Below, one piece after another: positions 23,720 to 37,014 of a stretch of DNA of 64,000 bases (position 1 is the stretch's first letter; each line of letters begins with the position of its first letter). A program made the translations under genes and the position numbers. The notes beneath the pieces are model-generated. The model made no database searches. It saw only the letters and a list, made by a program, of their open reading frames with translations, and was not told where the DNA came from. Source of the stretch: Trichobilharzia regenti (lineage: Eukaryota; Platyhelminthes; Trematoda; Strigeidida; Schistosomatidae); NCBI GenBank assembly GCA_944472135.2, contig OX235270.1, positions 85,073,168-85,137,167 on the forward strand, read 5' to 3'.

Positions 23720-25459
23720 AAAATAAAATAAATGAAGACAGCGTATCCGTTGTCTTCAAACATTTTATAGCAAACACGTTTAGAAGCATGTTCTTAAGAT
23801 ACAGCCATACACAATTACTTATTGTCCGTGATTTAAGTGTCTGGCCACTGCGTTGATAGACGCAGGTTCGTATCTGGGGGCGTGCATCAGTTCCTTCCAG
23901 CTTGTGGGCACACATTGCTGACGAGTGTCAACAAGTGTCGCGAGAATCAGATCCAGGGCTACTTGCCAGTCGCCTTCAGCCATCTAACACACTGATACTG
24001 TTGATTGGATTGCAACAGAGAAAATGATATGCATTATTGCTTCATGGATTACTTATGATGCATTTCAGAGGAGAACTGATTTCGGCTTCCTAATAAATAC
24101 ACTGGTGATGAAGAGGCGAATTAAGTGAGAATACTTTGTGAACATAATAAACCGATGTGGAGAGATTATCGCATGATTTTCAGATAATTGTGTACTTAAA
24201 TAACCGAGTTCGAGCCCAGTGATCATAATAATGACAAACATAAACTCTGTTCTGAACTTGGATTCAAATGTAATGCAGTATACAGACGACTGGTATTTGT
24301 CAACTCCATTAAATGAGCCCTTTACTCAGAAAAGAATGTTAAAACTTTTGTGTCCGGATCTCTTCGGTCTGCCTACCAAGAACTACTAGTGTGTGCAATC
24401 GGCGTTCAATTACTAATATCCATCAGTCAGTGTCACTTTGCATGATGCGGTTACATCTCTCGTCATAATTACTCAAAGGAATTATTGATTCCTGTCACTG
24501 ACACATTAAAAGAGGAGATAAAGTGGCGATGAAGGAAAACAAAAATACTCTGAAGAAGTCGTCATGTCCTTAATTTCTCCTACTTATTGAATACTTTCAT
24601 AACTCGCTAGTAACTGAGAACAATAGTCTTACTCAATAAAAGTAAAATAGCTTGAATTCACATTTCAAAATTGTAACAGCTCGACATATACCTCGTTTCT
24701 TTTAACACCTTCGTATTCTGGAAATTATTCGCCACTGTAAGATGTGGGAAAATTTCAGGTGATAATAATTTTGAGGTTTATGAGAGTTGATGCAGAGGAA
24801 TAATATTTTGTAAACAAATTTTGACTAGGATATAAAAGAGAGATAATCAACGTTTTTGGAGGGATTGGCCAACACATTTTACTGAGGATGTGACCGTGGA
24901 TTCAATTTATTTGAATTGTGTGTTCAATGGAAATTCACCAGAAGAAGTAGAAAGTAAATCGTATCATATTTTGGTACTTTATTCAATGAGACACAGTCCT
25001 CTTTCACCAAAGAAAAGAGGTACACTGATGACTATCATTAAACATGAAGAAGAATATCGTATACTAGAAACTCAGGATTTCCATTTACTTAAATTCTACT
25101 CTAGAATCCAATCAATTTTCTCTGATTGCCTTTTCACGTGTACAGAAAGCATCAGAAAAGCATGGAATGAATCGTCCAACTTCTGTGAGTTTAATGGTTA
25201 CCTGGATACACAAGGCTCAGTCTAAATAATTCCACACAGAACGAATCGAATGGCTGATCTCGCCACAGATAAGCAGTGACATAAAACTTAGAAATACCCT
25301 GTTTTTGACTTTCACACCCTTTTTACTATCACATTAATTTTGTGGAAACTGGCAAAAGTGTAACGTCTTGTAAGGTAACTTTGTGAATACTGATAGGTAT
25401 AACTTATCATCTAGTGAAAAATATTAATTTTTTATTGAGTTTGGAAACTTTCAACTGAC

Positions 25460-25647
25460 TTGTAATCATTCTGACTAAGTGCAGAGGAAAAGTGCGTCGG
25501 ACGTGAATTACACGTATAAGTAAGACGGTCATCTTCAGGCAGTTTGTCCACATCGTGTAAAATGAAACAGCTATACTCCTGCAACTTTGAAACCTCAAGA
25601 AACCCAGCATTTAAGAGAGCACCACGGTTAAATTTAGTTTTACCGGT
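25460..25647 (-). CDS. Copy B exon 4: FNRGALLN and DVD motif
   Basis: The exon is 188 nt. The acceptor (TTGCTTTCTTGCAG) precedes [16 protein letters not shown], which lines up with the family pattern NRAxLLNVGF. The metal-binding DVD follows in [14 protein letters not shown]. It ends after AA of a Lys codon at a GTCAGT donor (phase 2), completed by the first base of exon 5. Confidence 0.88.
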
Positions 25648-26891
25648 CTGCAAGAAAGCAATAAAGAAATCATAAATTTTACAACGCGGAGTCGCAGAGG
25701 AAAACAAGTACTTGTAATTCCTAAGGCCTAAACCCAACTTTTCTTCTGTCAACGTTGTGATAAATAACCTCTGAATACAAAAGTGCAGTGACAACATATT
25801 TGAAGGGCATCAATAGGATGTATGAAAACCTATGTAATCACCAAAATATATCTTTTGATAGTTAATAATATCCGAATGATTCTTCTGCAGAAACTCTCGC
25901 TTACACAGCGAAACGTTCGACGATATCTTGCTTCGATTTTTTCTCAAACACGCTGGAATTATTTTAAATCACCTACGATGACTTGAAGTGACAGTCTACG
26001 CTTGTTCTACTGTAATGACTGAAACTGATAGATTTGAACCTGAGAAATTCGAATGAGTCGCCTGTTTTCTCCTGTTTCCACGCTCCTATTTCATACCAGC
26101 CATGGGGGATAATGTTCAGGCAGGAGACCTACTCAGTGCAAAGACAACCCGGGTGAAATTTAAATTCTCTCTACAGAGACCTAATGTTTCATTCTCGCAC
26201 AAATGATGCGTGTCAGAAGGAATAGAACTAAGTCTCTCGCCATGCGATTACTCGTTCAACGGAAACGGATAAATCTTTATTGAATGTTGAAAAACTTAAG
26301 AAAAAATTACAATGAACTCCAAAATTACAGAAATTCCATCTGTTCAGTGACCTACACGACCTTTTGTGATTAGAATTTTCCCTTTGTCTAATCAAGAATA
26401 CTTGTTAGTGTCAAGGTGATGGTATGTGAAAGCGTAGTCTGTGTTCATAACTACACAAGATCTAGGCAAAATGGGAAATTGTTTTGAGAGTAAGTTCTTA
26501 AAGTTTGAACGAGAATGTGTCATCTAGTAGATCTCCTATTTTGTATGTGTATTGAAGAAAAATATTAGTACGCCAGATAAGTACATTCAAAATAACGCAC
26601 GGTGATATAGTATTGATGACTGGGTGTCGCTTCGACTACAATTCAATGTTCATAATCGTAAGAATGCAGGACTATGTAGGGCAATTTATCGAGTCGTGTG
26701 AATGCATTGGTAAGATGAATAAGAGACTGTCGTCGAAACGTCATCTAGTTATTAACACTGTTTCACATAGGGTTACATCGAATACATTTTTATGACATAG
26801 AATCTCACACTGCGACAGCGCTGAAATTCCGCTCTTACAATAATGGGAACAATAGCTTTATACTTCTATATATTATTCATAATAAACCTAC

Positions 26892-27280
26892 CTGTTCAAT
26901 CACGAAAATGGTATATGGTATTTTTTGGTGCCTTATAAACGCATGTAGATGATTTGTTACAATGCGTAGGTGTTCATCGCGATTACGATATGGAATGATT
27001 ATAGCTGATGACATGCTAGTAGAACAACCCATTGGAGTCCATATTTTAGGTAAACTGTGCTTTTCGGTGACTTTTTCGCTTTCATCACTTTCATTTGATA
27101 CACTTGTAACGTTTGGCAATGCTGCATCATATCTAGTGTAAAGTGATCCAAATAAAGGTTTTAAATCGGAATTTTCTGCTGAGTTGTTGAGCACAATGTA
27201 ATCCCTTGGCTGAGAAGATGCATATTTGGCTTCCAACTGTGGCCAAGTTAGTAGATTCAGAGATGGCTGTAGACGACCCA
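26892..27280 (-). CDS. Copy B exon 3: stem and start of catalytic domain
   Basis: The exon is 389 nt, with acceptor TATATCCTCAG and donor GTAGGT. It encodes the end of the stem (several N-glycosylation sequons) and then IIIPYRNRDEHL, the N-terminal hallmark of the GT7 catalytic domain, ending FVIEQ in phase 0. The open frame continues briefly past the donor, but the family alignment jumps to exon 4. Confidence 0.9.
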
Positions 27281-28350
27281 CTGAGGATATAGAAAGAGAA
27301 TTTCTCTTCTGTTTATTTCATAAAATAACGTGAAGAGTGAAGTTACTTCTATCATCAGAAATGATTGATTCATGCAAATTGGCCGCGTTTTCCACAAACC
27401 CAACTTCTAGAAACAGATGAGGCTTGGCTTTGCATGAGATGAAGCTAGAAATTTGTGCAATAAAGAAGTAAGTACAGCTGCCTTTCCATCTCGGCCTTAG
27501 GACAGAAAAGAGCGACACAAACACTTGTGTTTTTGCCTGTTAAATCGCTCTTTGCATCCTTCCCTTATTACCACCACTGTTACTGTGAATTAATTTCACT
27601 TTGTGACAGTTTCCATCACTGTTTTACTTCTCTCTTGTAGTAAAATCATGCAACACTTTACTTCACCCTACTTCTCAGCTCCCTGAGTAGTGTCTCCTTT
27701 CGTCTATTAATCTTACTAGTTTTACACACTTTTCGAAGATTTCTGCATTCCATGCACGATTTTGTGCATGATGCAATTTACCTTGTTGTCGTTGGATGTT
27801 TAATTACAAATATAATTGGGAACATTTGATGATTGTTAGGGGCATACCGATCAATCTCACCAAACATCTACCTGTCTATTGAGTTCATATGAGAATTCAA
27901 GAAGGTGAAACGGCAAGTGAAATAAAGAAAATACTGGAGTATTTAGGACTAATCGGAATATTAATTGACAATACTCTCGCCAATTTAATCCAACAAGGAC
28001 TACTAATGGGGTAATGTGCGAAATTTGACGGCCCCTCCCACTCACTCAAGCTAACTCGTCAATCCTCATCGGATTGTTTTACTAAGAGTATTGTAAGTAA
28101 TCCCCCTCCTTCTCAGTCTTAAGTCTTCCAATATTTATCTTGTTTTATTTAACCTAATGTTTCTTCACTTTCAAGTAAATAACACACTTTTCACTGTTGA
28201 CACCTACTGCTTGAATTTTCTCACGTGCTATCGTCCTCAATAAACCATTTATGAACTACACCTTCAGAACTCAGTAACAGTAATCTTACAACAGAATTTC
28301 TTCACTAAATTTTGTATGCTAAATGATACAGCTGGGCTTCTGTATGAGTA

Positions 28351-28818
28351 AGGGAAATAGGTGGAAACCAGGGGGTGCCACACAGCTTCACCGTTCTATT
28401 TAGGAACCACTGAATAGTGCACACCAATGACCTCAATACGGACCCAACTCAGGATCTTCAGGTTACGAGACATTGGTGGCTGACCACTCAACTAGGTGGG
28501 CCGGAATTCACTGACCCGTGAATTCTGACTTTGTCATCTCCCGATACGGAGCTACTCTCACCAATGCCTTCGATGAGCATCCACTTCACCCTGACATCGT
28601 GAGCTCCAACAGTCACGACTCCTCACTCCAGTTGACAAAATTAGAATTCGTGGGTCACTGAATCCCAGCCCACGTGACTGAGTGGTCTAGGATTTCAGCC
28701 TCGTAACCTGAATGTTTGGAGTTCGTTCATTGTAAGGGTCGTGTTGACACACCGCTGGTGAGTCCTGAAATAGATCTACACAGCTTCCCAGTACTCCCTG
28801 GTTTCCAGCTATCCCTCT
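28351..28818. repeat. Foldback element, unit B
   Basis: Tandem-unit copy of 4978-5445, in intron 2 of gene copy B. Confidence 0.75.
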
Positions 28819-29011
28819 GACTGATGTTGGTTAGTGAAGAAATCTGACGATTGGAATTATATTACATTATCGCCACTAATCAACAACGACTAGTCTAAAA
28901 AGTGTAATAAGGTATACTCCATCACAGTAATATTACATTAGGATAACAAAGAGAGCTATTCGTATGAATTTGTGCAGATGTCAGTTTAAAACGTCCGCGG
29001 AAGCAACTTAC

Positions 29012-29042
29012 CCTGGTCATATTTGAGTCGATAACAGCCCAC
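29012..29042 (-). CDS. Copy B exon 2: 31-nt micro-exon
   Basis: The exon is bounded by an acceptor (TTTCCATTTCAG) and a GTAAGT donor. Its 31 nt enter in phase 0 and leave one base, exactly what exon 3 needs, since exon 3 starts with two bases of a codon. It encodes VGCYRLKYDQ plus the first base of a Val codon in the stem. Very short exons are common in flatworm genes. Support is splice sites plus phase, not homology. Confidence 0.7.
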
Positions 29043-30871
29043 CTGAAATGGAAATAAAACAACCATCTTCTAGTATAAGAAAGTGTATTCGCATGCAGAA
29101 TGCTTTTAGTGGTGATTTGAAGGTCTTCTCCATATTCACACTTCGTGAACGTACTGGTTTATTATTTGTTTGTATGTTTTCATTTCCAAAGGAGCATGTG
29201 CTTAGTTCAAGTTCTAGCAACATTATCTTATTTCAGTGAAATGAAAAAGATAATCTCTGAGCAGAATTATTGTGTTTCCTTAGACTTACCTCCTACATAC
29301 TACTTACTGTTCCTCACGAGTAGCAGTTTCTTTCTTTTTATCAATGTAAGTCATGATTAGTTCGTTTAAGAGTAAAAATATGCTGAAGGTAATTGACGAA
29401 GTCAACTGTAAACGCACAAGTATTTTACAGCCTCAAGGTAGAGTCAACTGGGAAAATACGGCTATTTGAATTTCACTCCGCTCATATTTAATAGTTTGTA
29501 AACATTTTCCATCCAATCAACAAACAAACAAACAAACAATGTGAAACCAACTTGATATGAACAGCAAACGGATTGTTTGGGCCACTATCTGTGCGTTTCT
29601 ACTACTTAAAATAGGTGTCTAAACGTCTGAAATAAGCCTAATACTTGGAATATCATTGTTATACCTCAACCATATTCGGACATATTCGATCCCCAGTAAT
29701 GCAGCAAAATCAATGAACTGACATTCTACTCCTTTCCGTATCTACCACGGAAACAATGCTTGCTGGAAAGAATGACTGATTGCTCCATCAGATCTACGTG
29801 TCACACTGCTTGTTTTGAACTTTTTTAACATTTTTAACTCGAAACGACATAGAATATTTTACTTGGTCCATTGGCATCTACATGATATTTTTGTGTGTGT
29901 GACGCACCCTGTTTTGAGTGCAATTTCGCTTATCCCCCCACCTCCCGCCTTCTCTCCTCTACTTCTGTGTGTCTGTTTCATCAGACGTTGCGAAGGAAAC
30001 TTTAGTTTCGGTTCAGCGGTTGTGTGATTGTCGGAGTTTACTGGCAGTTTATTATTAATCATTAATAATTGTTAAATCCCTCTCCGTTGTATATGCTGAT
30101 GCAATTAAGTTTGATTTTAGGTTAAGTTTAGTGACTCTTTTATTGATATCGTACTGAAAGAACCTTGGGTAAAGATAAATATCATGAAGTTGGAATTCAA
30201 AAATAACAAGCGCAGATCCTATCACATCTCACCTACTTGTGTGGTTACAGATAGAAACTCACAAAAGGCGTTGGGACGTGTTTGAAAATTGTTGGCTTTG
30301 ACATATAAACGATTCAGTGGTACAACAGAGTATCCCTCACTCGAATATAGTCACATTTTCTTCACGACTAGGTAACCAATTTAAACGGTAGACAAACAAA
30401 CAGAATTATTCACTCGTTTATCGCATACCACTGGAATACTTTCGGAATTGTCATTCTCCACAGTCAATCTATAGGCCTAGTGAAAACTCTGTCCAAGCAG
30501 TTGACTACGATCTAACAATTTAGATACCACCTAAATACTTGTGAAATGCATATGCAGTCACTGGAGACAGTCAAGTAGTAAAGTCTCCAGTTGTGGACGT
30601 AGAAGGATAGACAATGAGAAAACAGAATAAGTCAGAGGCGTGTCGACCTTCAGATTAGGAAGGATATCTTGAGACCGATGGGATATTTTAGAGCCGAAGA
30701 AACTCAAACATTAATGGTGGTTTCGAATTTCACAACTTTCGTTCGCTGGTATCATTTTGTCGACAAGCCTGTTCCAGTAAAAGAATAAAAATGACCATCG
30801 AGTATGGACACATTTGCAGTGAAAATACTGTTATTTAAAAGAAGCAGGATACGAACAGAAATACGACCTAC

Positions 30872-31033
30872 CTCTTTCAACTGATTATCAAGGACCGATG
30901 TGTAGTTGACGACAAATATTGGACCATGTTCATCTGACTTCATGCCCACCAAGTAGAATACATACATGAAACCGAAGAATATCAACAGGAGAATAAGTAG
31001 TTTCAAGGGCGAACTGACCCACGAAGGCTGCAT
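30872..31033 (-). CDS. Copy B exon 1: start codon, membrane anchor
   Basis: Fifty-four codons start at ATG (31033-31031) and encode MQPSWV, then a leucine/phenylalanine-rich anchor (residues about 10-30) typical of a type II signal-anchor, then a luminal stem with an NYT sequon. The exon ends after GAG at a GTAGGT donor, phase 0. An acceptor-like tract ends 12 nt before the ATG. No other Met precedes the anchor in this exon. Confidence 0.85.
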
Positions 31034-31057
31034 TATTTTGAATTCCTAAAAGTGAGG
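31034..31057 (-). promoter_or_regulatory. 3' splice acceptor just upstream of the copy B start codon
   Basis: Reading the minus strand, a pyrimidine-rich run ends in CACTTTTAG and is followed by 12 nt and then the ATG. This predicts either a spliced 5' UTR exon further upstream or a spliced-leader trans-splice site, as used by many flatworm mRNAs. The same sequence lies before copy A exon 1 (7646-7669). Confidence 0.45.
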
Positions 31058-31368
31058 CACAAGTGAAATTTTCTATATGTCTTTCCAATTAACTTGTTAT
31101 TGACCTAATCCCAAATAGTCTAGCCCAATTTATGGTAAACAACATATCTCCTTCCCATAAATGCAAGCTGTCAACCCAGGAACCAGATATATTTCTGTGA
31201 CTAACTTTGTAAAGGTCGCAACCCGTCAGCGGATAACCGGCATGTAAAGCATACATCAATTTGTGGTCAACTAACAGTCAGGCAGTATTCATATCCTGAG
31301 TGTCTTATAGAATAAATACCTCAAAGTAGCATCAATGTTATGTCCCCGAGAAAGGGAAGTAGCAGTTG

Positions 31369-31574
31369 AATAGAAATCCATCACCACTCATTGAAAACCG
31401 CTTATCAATGTCAGGTCACAAAATCAATATTAATGACTGATTCATGATTACTTCACATAACTCTAATTCAAGGTTATTGGAGGTGATGGAAGCACTTTGA
31501 ATTAATCACATACATCCTAAACTATGTGTACAAAAAACAATAGACTTCAACCTTCACCTACCATGGACTAGTTG
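31369..31574 (+). pseudogene. Penelope-like fragment 1, 3' remnant in unit B
   Basis: Unit B jumps from sequence matching A 7980 to sequence matching A 9031, so only the last part (SGHKIN to LHLPW) of the element remains. The extra 1.05 kb in A also includes unassigned sequence before the RT homology (about 7981-8290). Confidence 0.75.
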
Positions 31575-31896
31575 ACTGTATAAATATAGACCAGTCATTA
31601 GTATGTACTTTTGTTTTATATGACTGAGTAATTATCATGCATTCCATTTTATTATTGTGAACCATGTTACTTGTAAAGGGGTTGTGAAAAAACTAAGAAA
31701 CTAATGATATCATCTCGCGAGACGTCTCTTCTAAATGTCTTATTCAAATTTATCACAGAGACTAATTGTTTGAATTTGGAATATTTTATAATGGTTGAAA
31801 TTTCATCCTTATGATATACAATGCCTAAAGCAACAAAACATTTCGTCATTACTTCAAGGAACCGATATCTTGGAAATCCCATTACTATTTGACATG

Positions 31897-31902
31897 AAAA
31901 AA
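31897..31902. other. 6-nt poly-A replacing 6 nt of unit-A sequence
   Basis: Unit A has CGTTTC at 9559-9564 between GACATG and CGTCTA. Unit B has AAAAAA between the same flanks. A third, older relative at about 51251-51256 (reverse strand) supports the unit-A sequence. Confidence 0.8.
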
Positions 31903-31985
31903 CGTCTACACACAAAAATAACAAGCTTTAGATGAATTACAGGATAGTAGGTTGTTCATTTGGATAAGTCTTTGCACATATTATT

Positions 31986-32298
31986 AAAAGAAAAGGCGTT
32001 CAGTGAAGAGTTACTCTTTTCGACGGTGTCATTCTTAAGCTGTAAATTCCTACATATATGTATATATATGTATGTCCATAGTGAATTCTCCTGGTGACCA
32101 AAGGAATATTTTCAAAGATGTGTCATTAGAATCGTAAGTTTTAGACAGCAATTAGTGTAACGTCGAATGCTTTGGGAATGTCCACTTGCACATACTCCTT
32201 TTTTCGACAACAGAATTTACAATATTTATATCTGAGTGTACAGCTTGAGAATGACATCGCCGAAAAGAGTAACTCTTCATTGAACGCCTTTTCTTTTA
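31986..32298. repeat. Long inverted repeat, unit B copy
   Basis: Tandem-unit copy of 9648-9960, with a few base changes in the spacer. Confidence 0.75.
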
Positions 32299-34676
32299 TA
32301 TGACTCATTGGGGAATTTCAAAAGACCTAAACTTCAAATGACGAAGCGGGTTCAGTTAACATAAACATCTATATTTCACTGAGTATGCTAATTAATTCAT
32401 GTGATGTTTTCAACCGGTTCTAAGTTAGCTTAAGATTTATTTGACTCTGTACAACCTGCCTTTCATGCAACAATCCGAATGCATTCTGATGGTGTAATAA
32501 ATGATTGTTGTCAATGAGGTTCAGTGTTTTCGATCACCTCTTAAGAGAAAGTTTGTTAATTTACCATTCACATCTGTCTACCACTAAACTCTGATTCCAT
32601 GAGGTATAACAGCTCTCAAAGCTGCATGATTATCCGATCAAGAAAAACTTTCTCCAGACCAGATTTGTCAAATAGTTCATGTCATGATAAGATGCAAGAC
32701 AGTATGAGTCATTCTTCATAGAATGCTTCCAGAGTGAAAGAATAAGTGAAGTACATCAGTCGAACTACCGGGTCATGTCAAAATTATCCAGTTTCGTCTA
32801 AGCGAAACTCTTATCCACCAACCAAGAAATTAGCTAAACGACGAAATGTCGTTCATGAACACAGAGTTAATCATCTACCTGAGGCATCTTTAAACACAAG
32901 TCGAATCACTCGGTGTGATTCTTTTGTCGTAAATACAGGATCTATATCAGCGTGACAAATTTTAAATACCACAAAGTAACATTCAATCAGAGTATCGTCA
33001 TGACGTTTAAAAGGGACGAATAACTGGAGTGATGAGTCGTTTAAATAACTTAATCCTCAGACTCAACTGATATCGGCCCACAATAGATAGTAAAGGCAAA
33101 CTAATATTATGTCGGACAGCGCGTTGTGGTTCATAAGATCAATTAGAGATAAAGTAGAAGAAGGATTAGTAAACAGTTAGTTTCGCCTGTAATTTACGTG
33201 GTACAGGCAATGCGGGCATGAGATGAAACACTGAAATGGCGCTCGTAAATTTCTGGCCAACAAAACAGAGTTTGAGTTATAATCTGTGGAGTGAGAGAAA
33301 ATGTGAATACTACAAATAGGTTAACTTTGGAGGTCAGTTCAAGAGATGACAAACAACCCTGATAAAATGATCATGTGGTGTGGTCCCAGTGGAAGTTGGC
33401 CATCGTCAGCTCGACGCACACCATCTAAAGCAGAGATAAGACCACACTGCTGATACATTTAGTTCCTCTCTTACCTAACAATACTGGCGAGTTTTCAAGG
33501 TGTGCAGATAAGGTCATCCGAGTATGGTCTATTAAGTCAGCTTTGCAGAGCAGTTGAACGTTTGGATAAAGAGTGAAGAGGTCACCGGCAGTAATTTATC
33601 ATTGACTAGCTACGTGAATACCAGTTTGACTGAGAAAATGGTTCCCATTTCAGCCGCCTGTACGGACGTTTTCCGTGATATTTCGTAGTCCTAGGAAACT
33701 ATGAAAAAGGAGGCGACTACGTCTCCTATATGTGACTGAAGTGGTAGTAATCAGTGCCATAAAACCTGATATCTGAATCCAGGAGACATATACCCACCCA
33801 TCTGTGTACCTCGGTCTACGATCGGATAAAAATTTCTCTACTAATATTTGTTGGTGATCTCCTTCTTCTGCGCTCCCCCCACCCCCACGTTTCATTGACA
33901 AACCTGTAACTCGGACATTTATTGTTACCTAAGCTTTCTTGTGAACACAGCTGAATTCCCCGCTTTCGATTGCTTCTCTGAAGTTATCTAATATTTTTCT
34001 ACATTCGTCATTGCATTCACATACTCAATTAAGGGAATAAAATAAAGTCCACTTTCGTAACAATCGTGGCTAACACTCAACTCCAACTTCATTTCAGTCT
34101 ATATTCACCTTATCTACATTTGTGCCTGCTTCTCCTTTACTTTCCTAGCTCTTTTCCAGAAAACTACTAACTAATAGAGTACATCTGGAAGTAAACTCAC
34201 CCGGTTAATAATACAGACTTATCTAACACAAGTTAAATAGACGGTGTTCCAAACTATGAGGAAGATGACAGGATTTTCTCATTGTTTTGTAATACTATAC
34301 TTGATGTGTCTTTCAAGATGATAGCTGTTAATCAGTGTGAATTAGGCAAGTTCTTGTGCTTTTTGGCCATGCTGTGTTCCCGGAACTAGATGATTTAATT
34401 GGAAGGCTTCCAACGTCCTTTAGGAGGACACTTTCAGTATCAACTTTTAAGTGAAGTATCCTTCAGGAATCCACTACGACTGAACAATCGTCTTTCCTAG
34501 GAACCTAGACTGTAACCTGTTGTTTTCGGATATTTGACATGTGATCACGTGACTTATTGTTTATTATGCGACAAATGTGATCTATGCCAGTGTCTGTTAT
34601 TCTGATCCAGGATCACATGCTGTGTAATGAAACAAGTTAGCTTGAAGAATATGGTGAAGAAAAAAATAAACAGTCT

Positions 34677-36000
34677 GAGATAAAGTTTGAGTTTTGCTCC
34701 TAGACAGCAGCATTTCAGGAAACATGTGGACAGCTTTCAATGAAATTACAGGTTGTGTTAAGCAAAGTATTAATGTCCCCTCTGTTGATGTAGGTACTCT
34801 CAAGAAATCTTCCACACGCTCTCCTAATGTTGCTTTAGTCCGCAATGTAACCAATGACATGGTCAATGACTTTCGTGGTCTTAGCACTTTTGATGTTCTC
34901 AAATGTTTGGAATCTCCAAAATCTTTTCAGAGCCTGAGACCCGATGGTGTGATTTTGTTCAGCTGCTGTCGTCCTCAAAATATGTGGTGATATTTTTCGT
35001 CTACCAACTACAAACATATTGAATACTTCCTTTTCCAGTAACGTTGTACCCGCTGCATGGAAAGACATTAAAAACATCCCTGTACCTAAATCAGGCTCTG
35101 CAATTAGTGCTAAATTCGGGCCTCTTGCAATTACCTGGAGAAATTACTCTTAATCAACCGTGTGCCCTGTATAAAAGGTCTTATTGATGCTAAACAGTCC
35201 GTTTATAGACGGACCGAAGTGCTTTATATGCTGTCTCTAACCATGTCGCTTCCTGTCAAATCCCAATCAGACTGTTGCAAACCTAATAGCTCTTGTCGGA
35301 CATCAGTCAGTGGTCTAAGCTAAGTGATCTTATGTTAGATCCCTCAAAAGGTCAGACTACTGACTTTTCATTCAGACATAAACGTGATCTACAACGACTG
35401 GTCAGTGCACATGATGTATGTAGCATAGAGGGGACTGTAATAGAAATCAAGTCCAACACAAATTACCTTGGTATAGTTATATGCTTTAACCTGACTTGGT
35501 CATCCTATATTTCGTCGACCTCCAGGAAAATGTCCCGTCTAAACTACTACACTAAGAAGCTAAGACAATCTGGAACACCTCAACCTCTACTTTTACAATT
35601 CCTTAATTCTTTCATCTCACCTACTGCACCTTACTCTTCCCCTTAGTCTTTCCTGGTCTACTAAAAAGGACTATGTCATTTTAAAAGGTATCAAAGGCTG
35701 TCAGTCGGGAAACTGGTGTGGTACTCAGTCAGCTTTTCACTATATTAGTTGATACACATCTGAATTCTTTCGAGAAGTAGTCTAAATCCATACTGTCTGA
35801 TCTCCAACACTCCCTCTATTCCCAACTCTACCTTTGTATCTCATCTGGTAGAACTAGAAGTCAGTACAAAATATTATATGCTCATACAGTCAAATATAGG
35901 AAGTCATCGATACTATATTTGGCCCTTGTTCTATGCGATAGAAACAGTGTTAAGCGGGAAACTTATGAATTACTATGTTGTCATCAGAATAATCAGCTCT
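34677..36000 (+). pseudogene. CR1/Jockey-like RT fragment, unit B
   Basis: Copy of 12340-13665 with extra 1-bp deletions, including loss of one G at the YRRD segment (around 35212). Confidence 0.72.
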
Positions 36001-36041
36001 TTTATTATCTCCTATTTATTTATTTTTTAACTTATTTTTGA

Positions 36042-36230
36042 TTACAGCTTGATTCCACACAGTATTTTTGGTACAAGTATGGAATTTTCAGCATGGATAT
36101 CGGTAGCCCAAATTTCTCAGGCCGACCATAGATATCAGGTGTGCACCGGTGAAGGCTCGAAACCCGGACCATGTGCATGGTCGGTGAGAGTCCTAACCAC
36201 TGTGCCACCGACGCAATCCATGGTGACACT
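36042..36230 (-). repeat. SINE (family 1), reverse orientation, unit B
   Basis: Tandem-unit copy of 13707-13895. Confidence 0.78.
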
Positions 36231-36968
36231 ACCTCGATTAACTGACAATCTTAGCCACCAGAATTACTATTTACAGGTATTTTACAGTTTTTGTGTGTTT
36301 ATGTTTGTACTGTCACTGGAAATACTATCTAAGAACTGCCATTAACAACCCTCAAACATTATTTTTATGGTTGTTTTCAGTGTTGTTTGTTAAAATTACG
36401 TGCAATATTGTACCAAATGCTGAAAATTTCACACAGTACCATTAGTACTGTTTTGGAATAAAGTAGATTAAAAAATTATTATTATTATTACTCCTAAACA
36501 CCAAGGCGTAGGTTGAAAAACGAGGTAACTTTGATTGTTTGAACATAATCATTTCTGGGTTTTTGACATAGGGCCCTAAGAACAGTAAATTATTTTATTC
36601 ATTAAACTACTCACCTTTGTACAGTTATATACGAGATATATGAATCTAAGTTTTCAGAAGTAAATACACTGTATTTTCTATCAAATGGACTTAAAAGAAA
36701 CAGCGACGTAAAATTCATTTCTTTCAATATGTACAAAACGGAAATAAGAGAGCGAAGGGTAACACAATCCTCACACACACTATGGAATGAGATGAGATGT
36801 TCAATATTAGTTTTTAATCAAACTGAAAACGGTTTGATGTATTATCAATAAAAAGGGATGTAAAATACTCGTGAATGAGTCACATTAATATGAAAATCAA
36901 AACACAATAGAAGTATTGAAGATTGGTCACGAAATGGCTACACTTAAAGAACCACTGAAAACCAGAGA

Positions 36969-37014
36969 GTACTGGACAGCTGTTTCGTCCTTGTTTAGGA
37001 CTCTCCATCAGTAC
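36969..37014 (-). ncRNA. Hammerhead-ribozyme-like motif, unit B
   Basis: Identical copy of 14629-14674. Confidence 0.6.

Larger units (their letters stand above)
21427..31057 (-). other. GT7 beta-1,4-galactosyltransferase-like gene, copy B (complete, 6 exons)
   Basis: This is a type II Golgi-type glycosyltransferase expected to transfer Gal or GalNAc in beta-1,4 linkage to GlcNAc on glycans. Joining 30872-31033, 29012-29042, 26892-27280, 25460-25647, 22651-22878 and 21427-21622 gives 1194 nt, 397 residues plus stop, with intron phases that all match. Seen: a short cytosolic tail and a hydrophobic anchor (about residues 10-30), the IIIPYRNRDEHL motif (158-169), [11 protein letters not shown] (200-210), the metal-binding DVD (226-228), FFGG (263-266), the GWGGEDDD motif (287-294) and a His in SHATDK (321) matching the family's metal-ligand His. 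These are family hallmarks of B4GALT1-6 rather than B4GALT7. Length is close to animal B4GALT1. No coding break was seen. Position 263 is Phe where bovine B4GALT1 has Tyr289, so donor specificity is open. The last exon is the least certain part. Confidence 0.88.
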
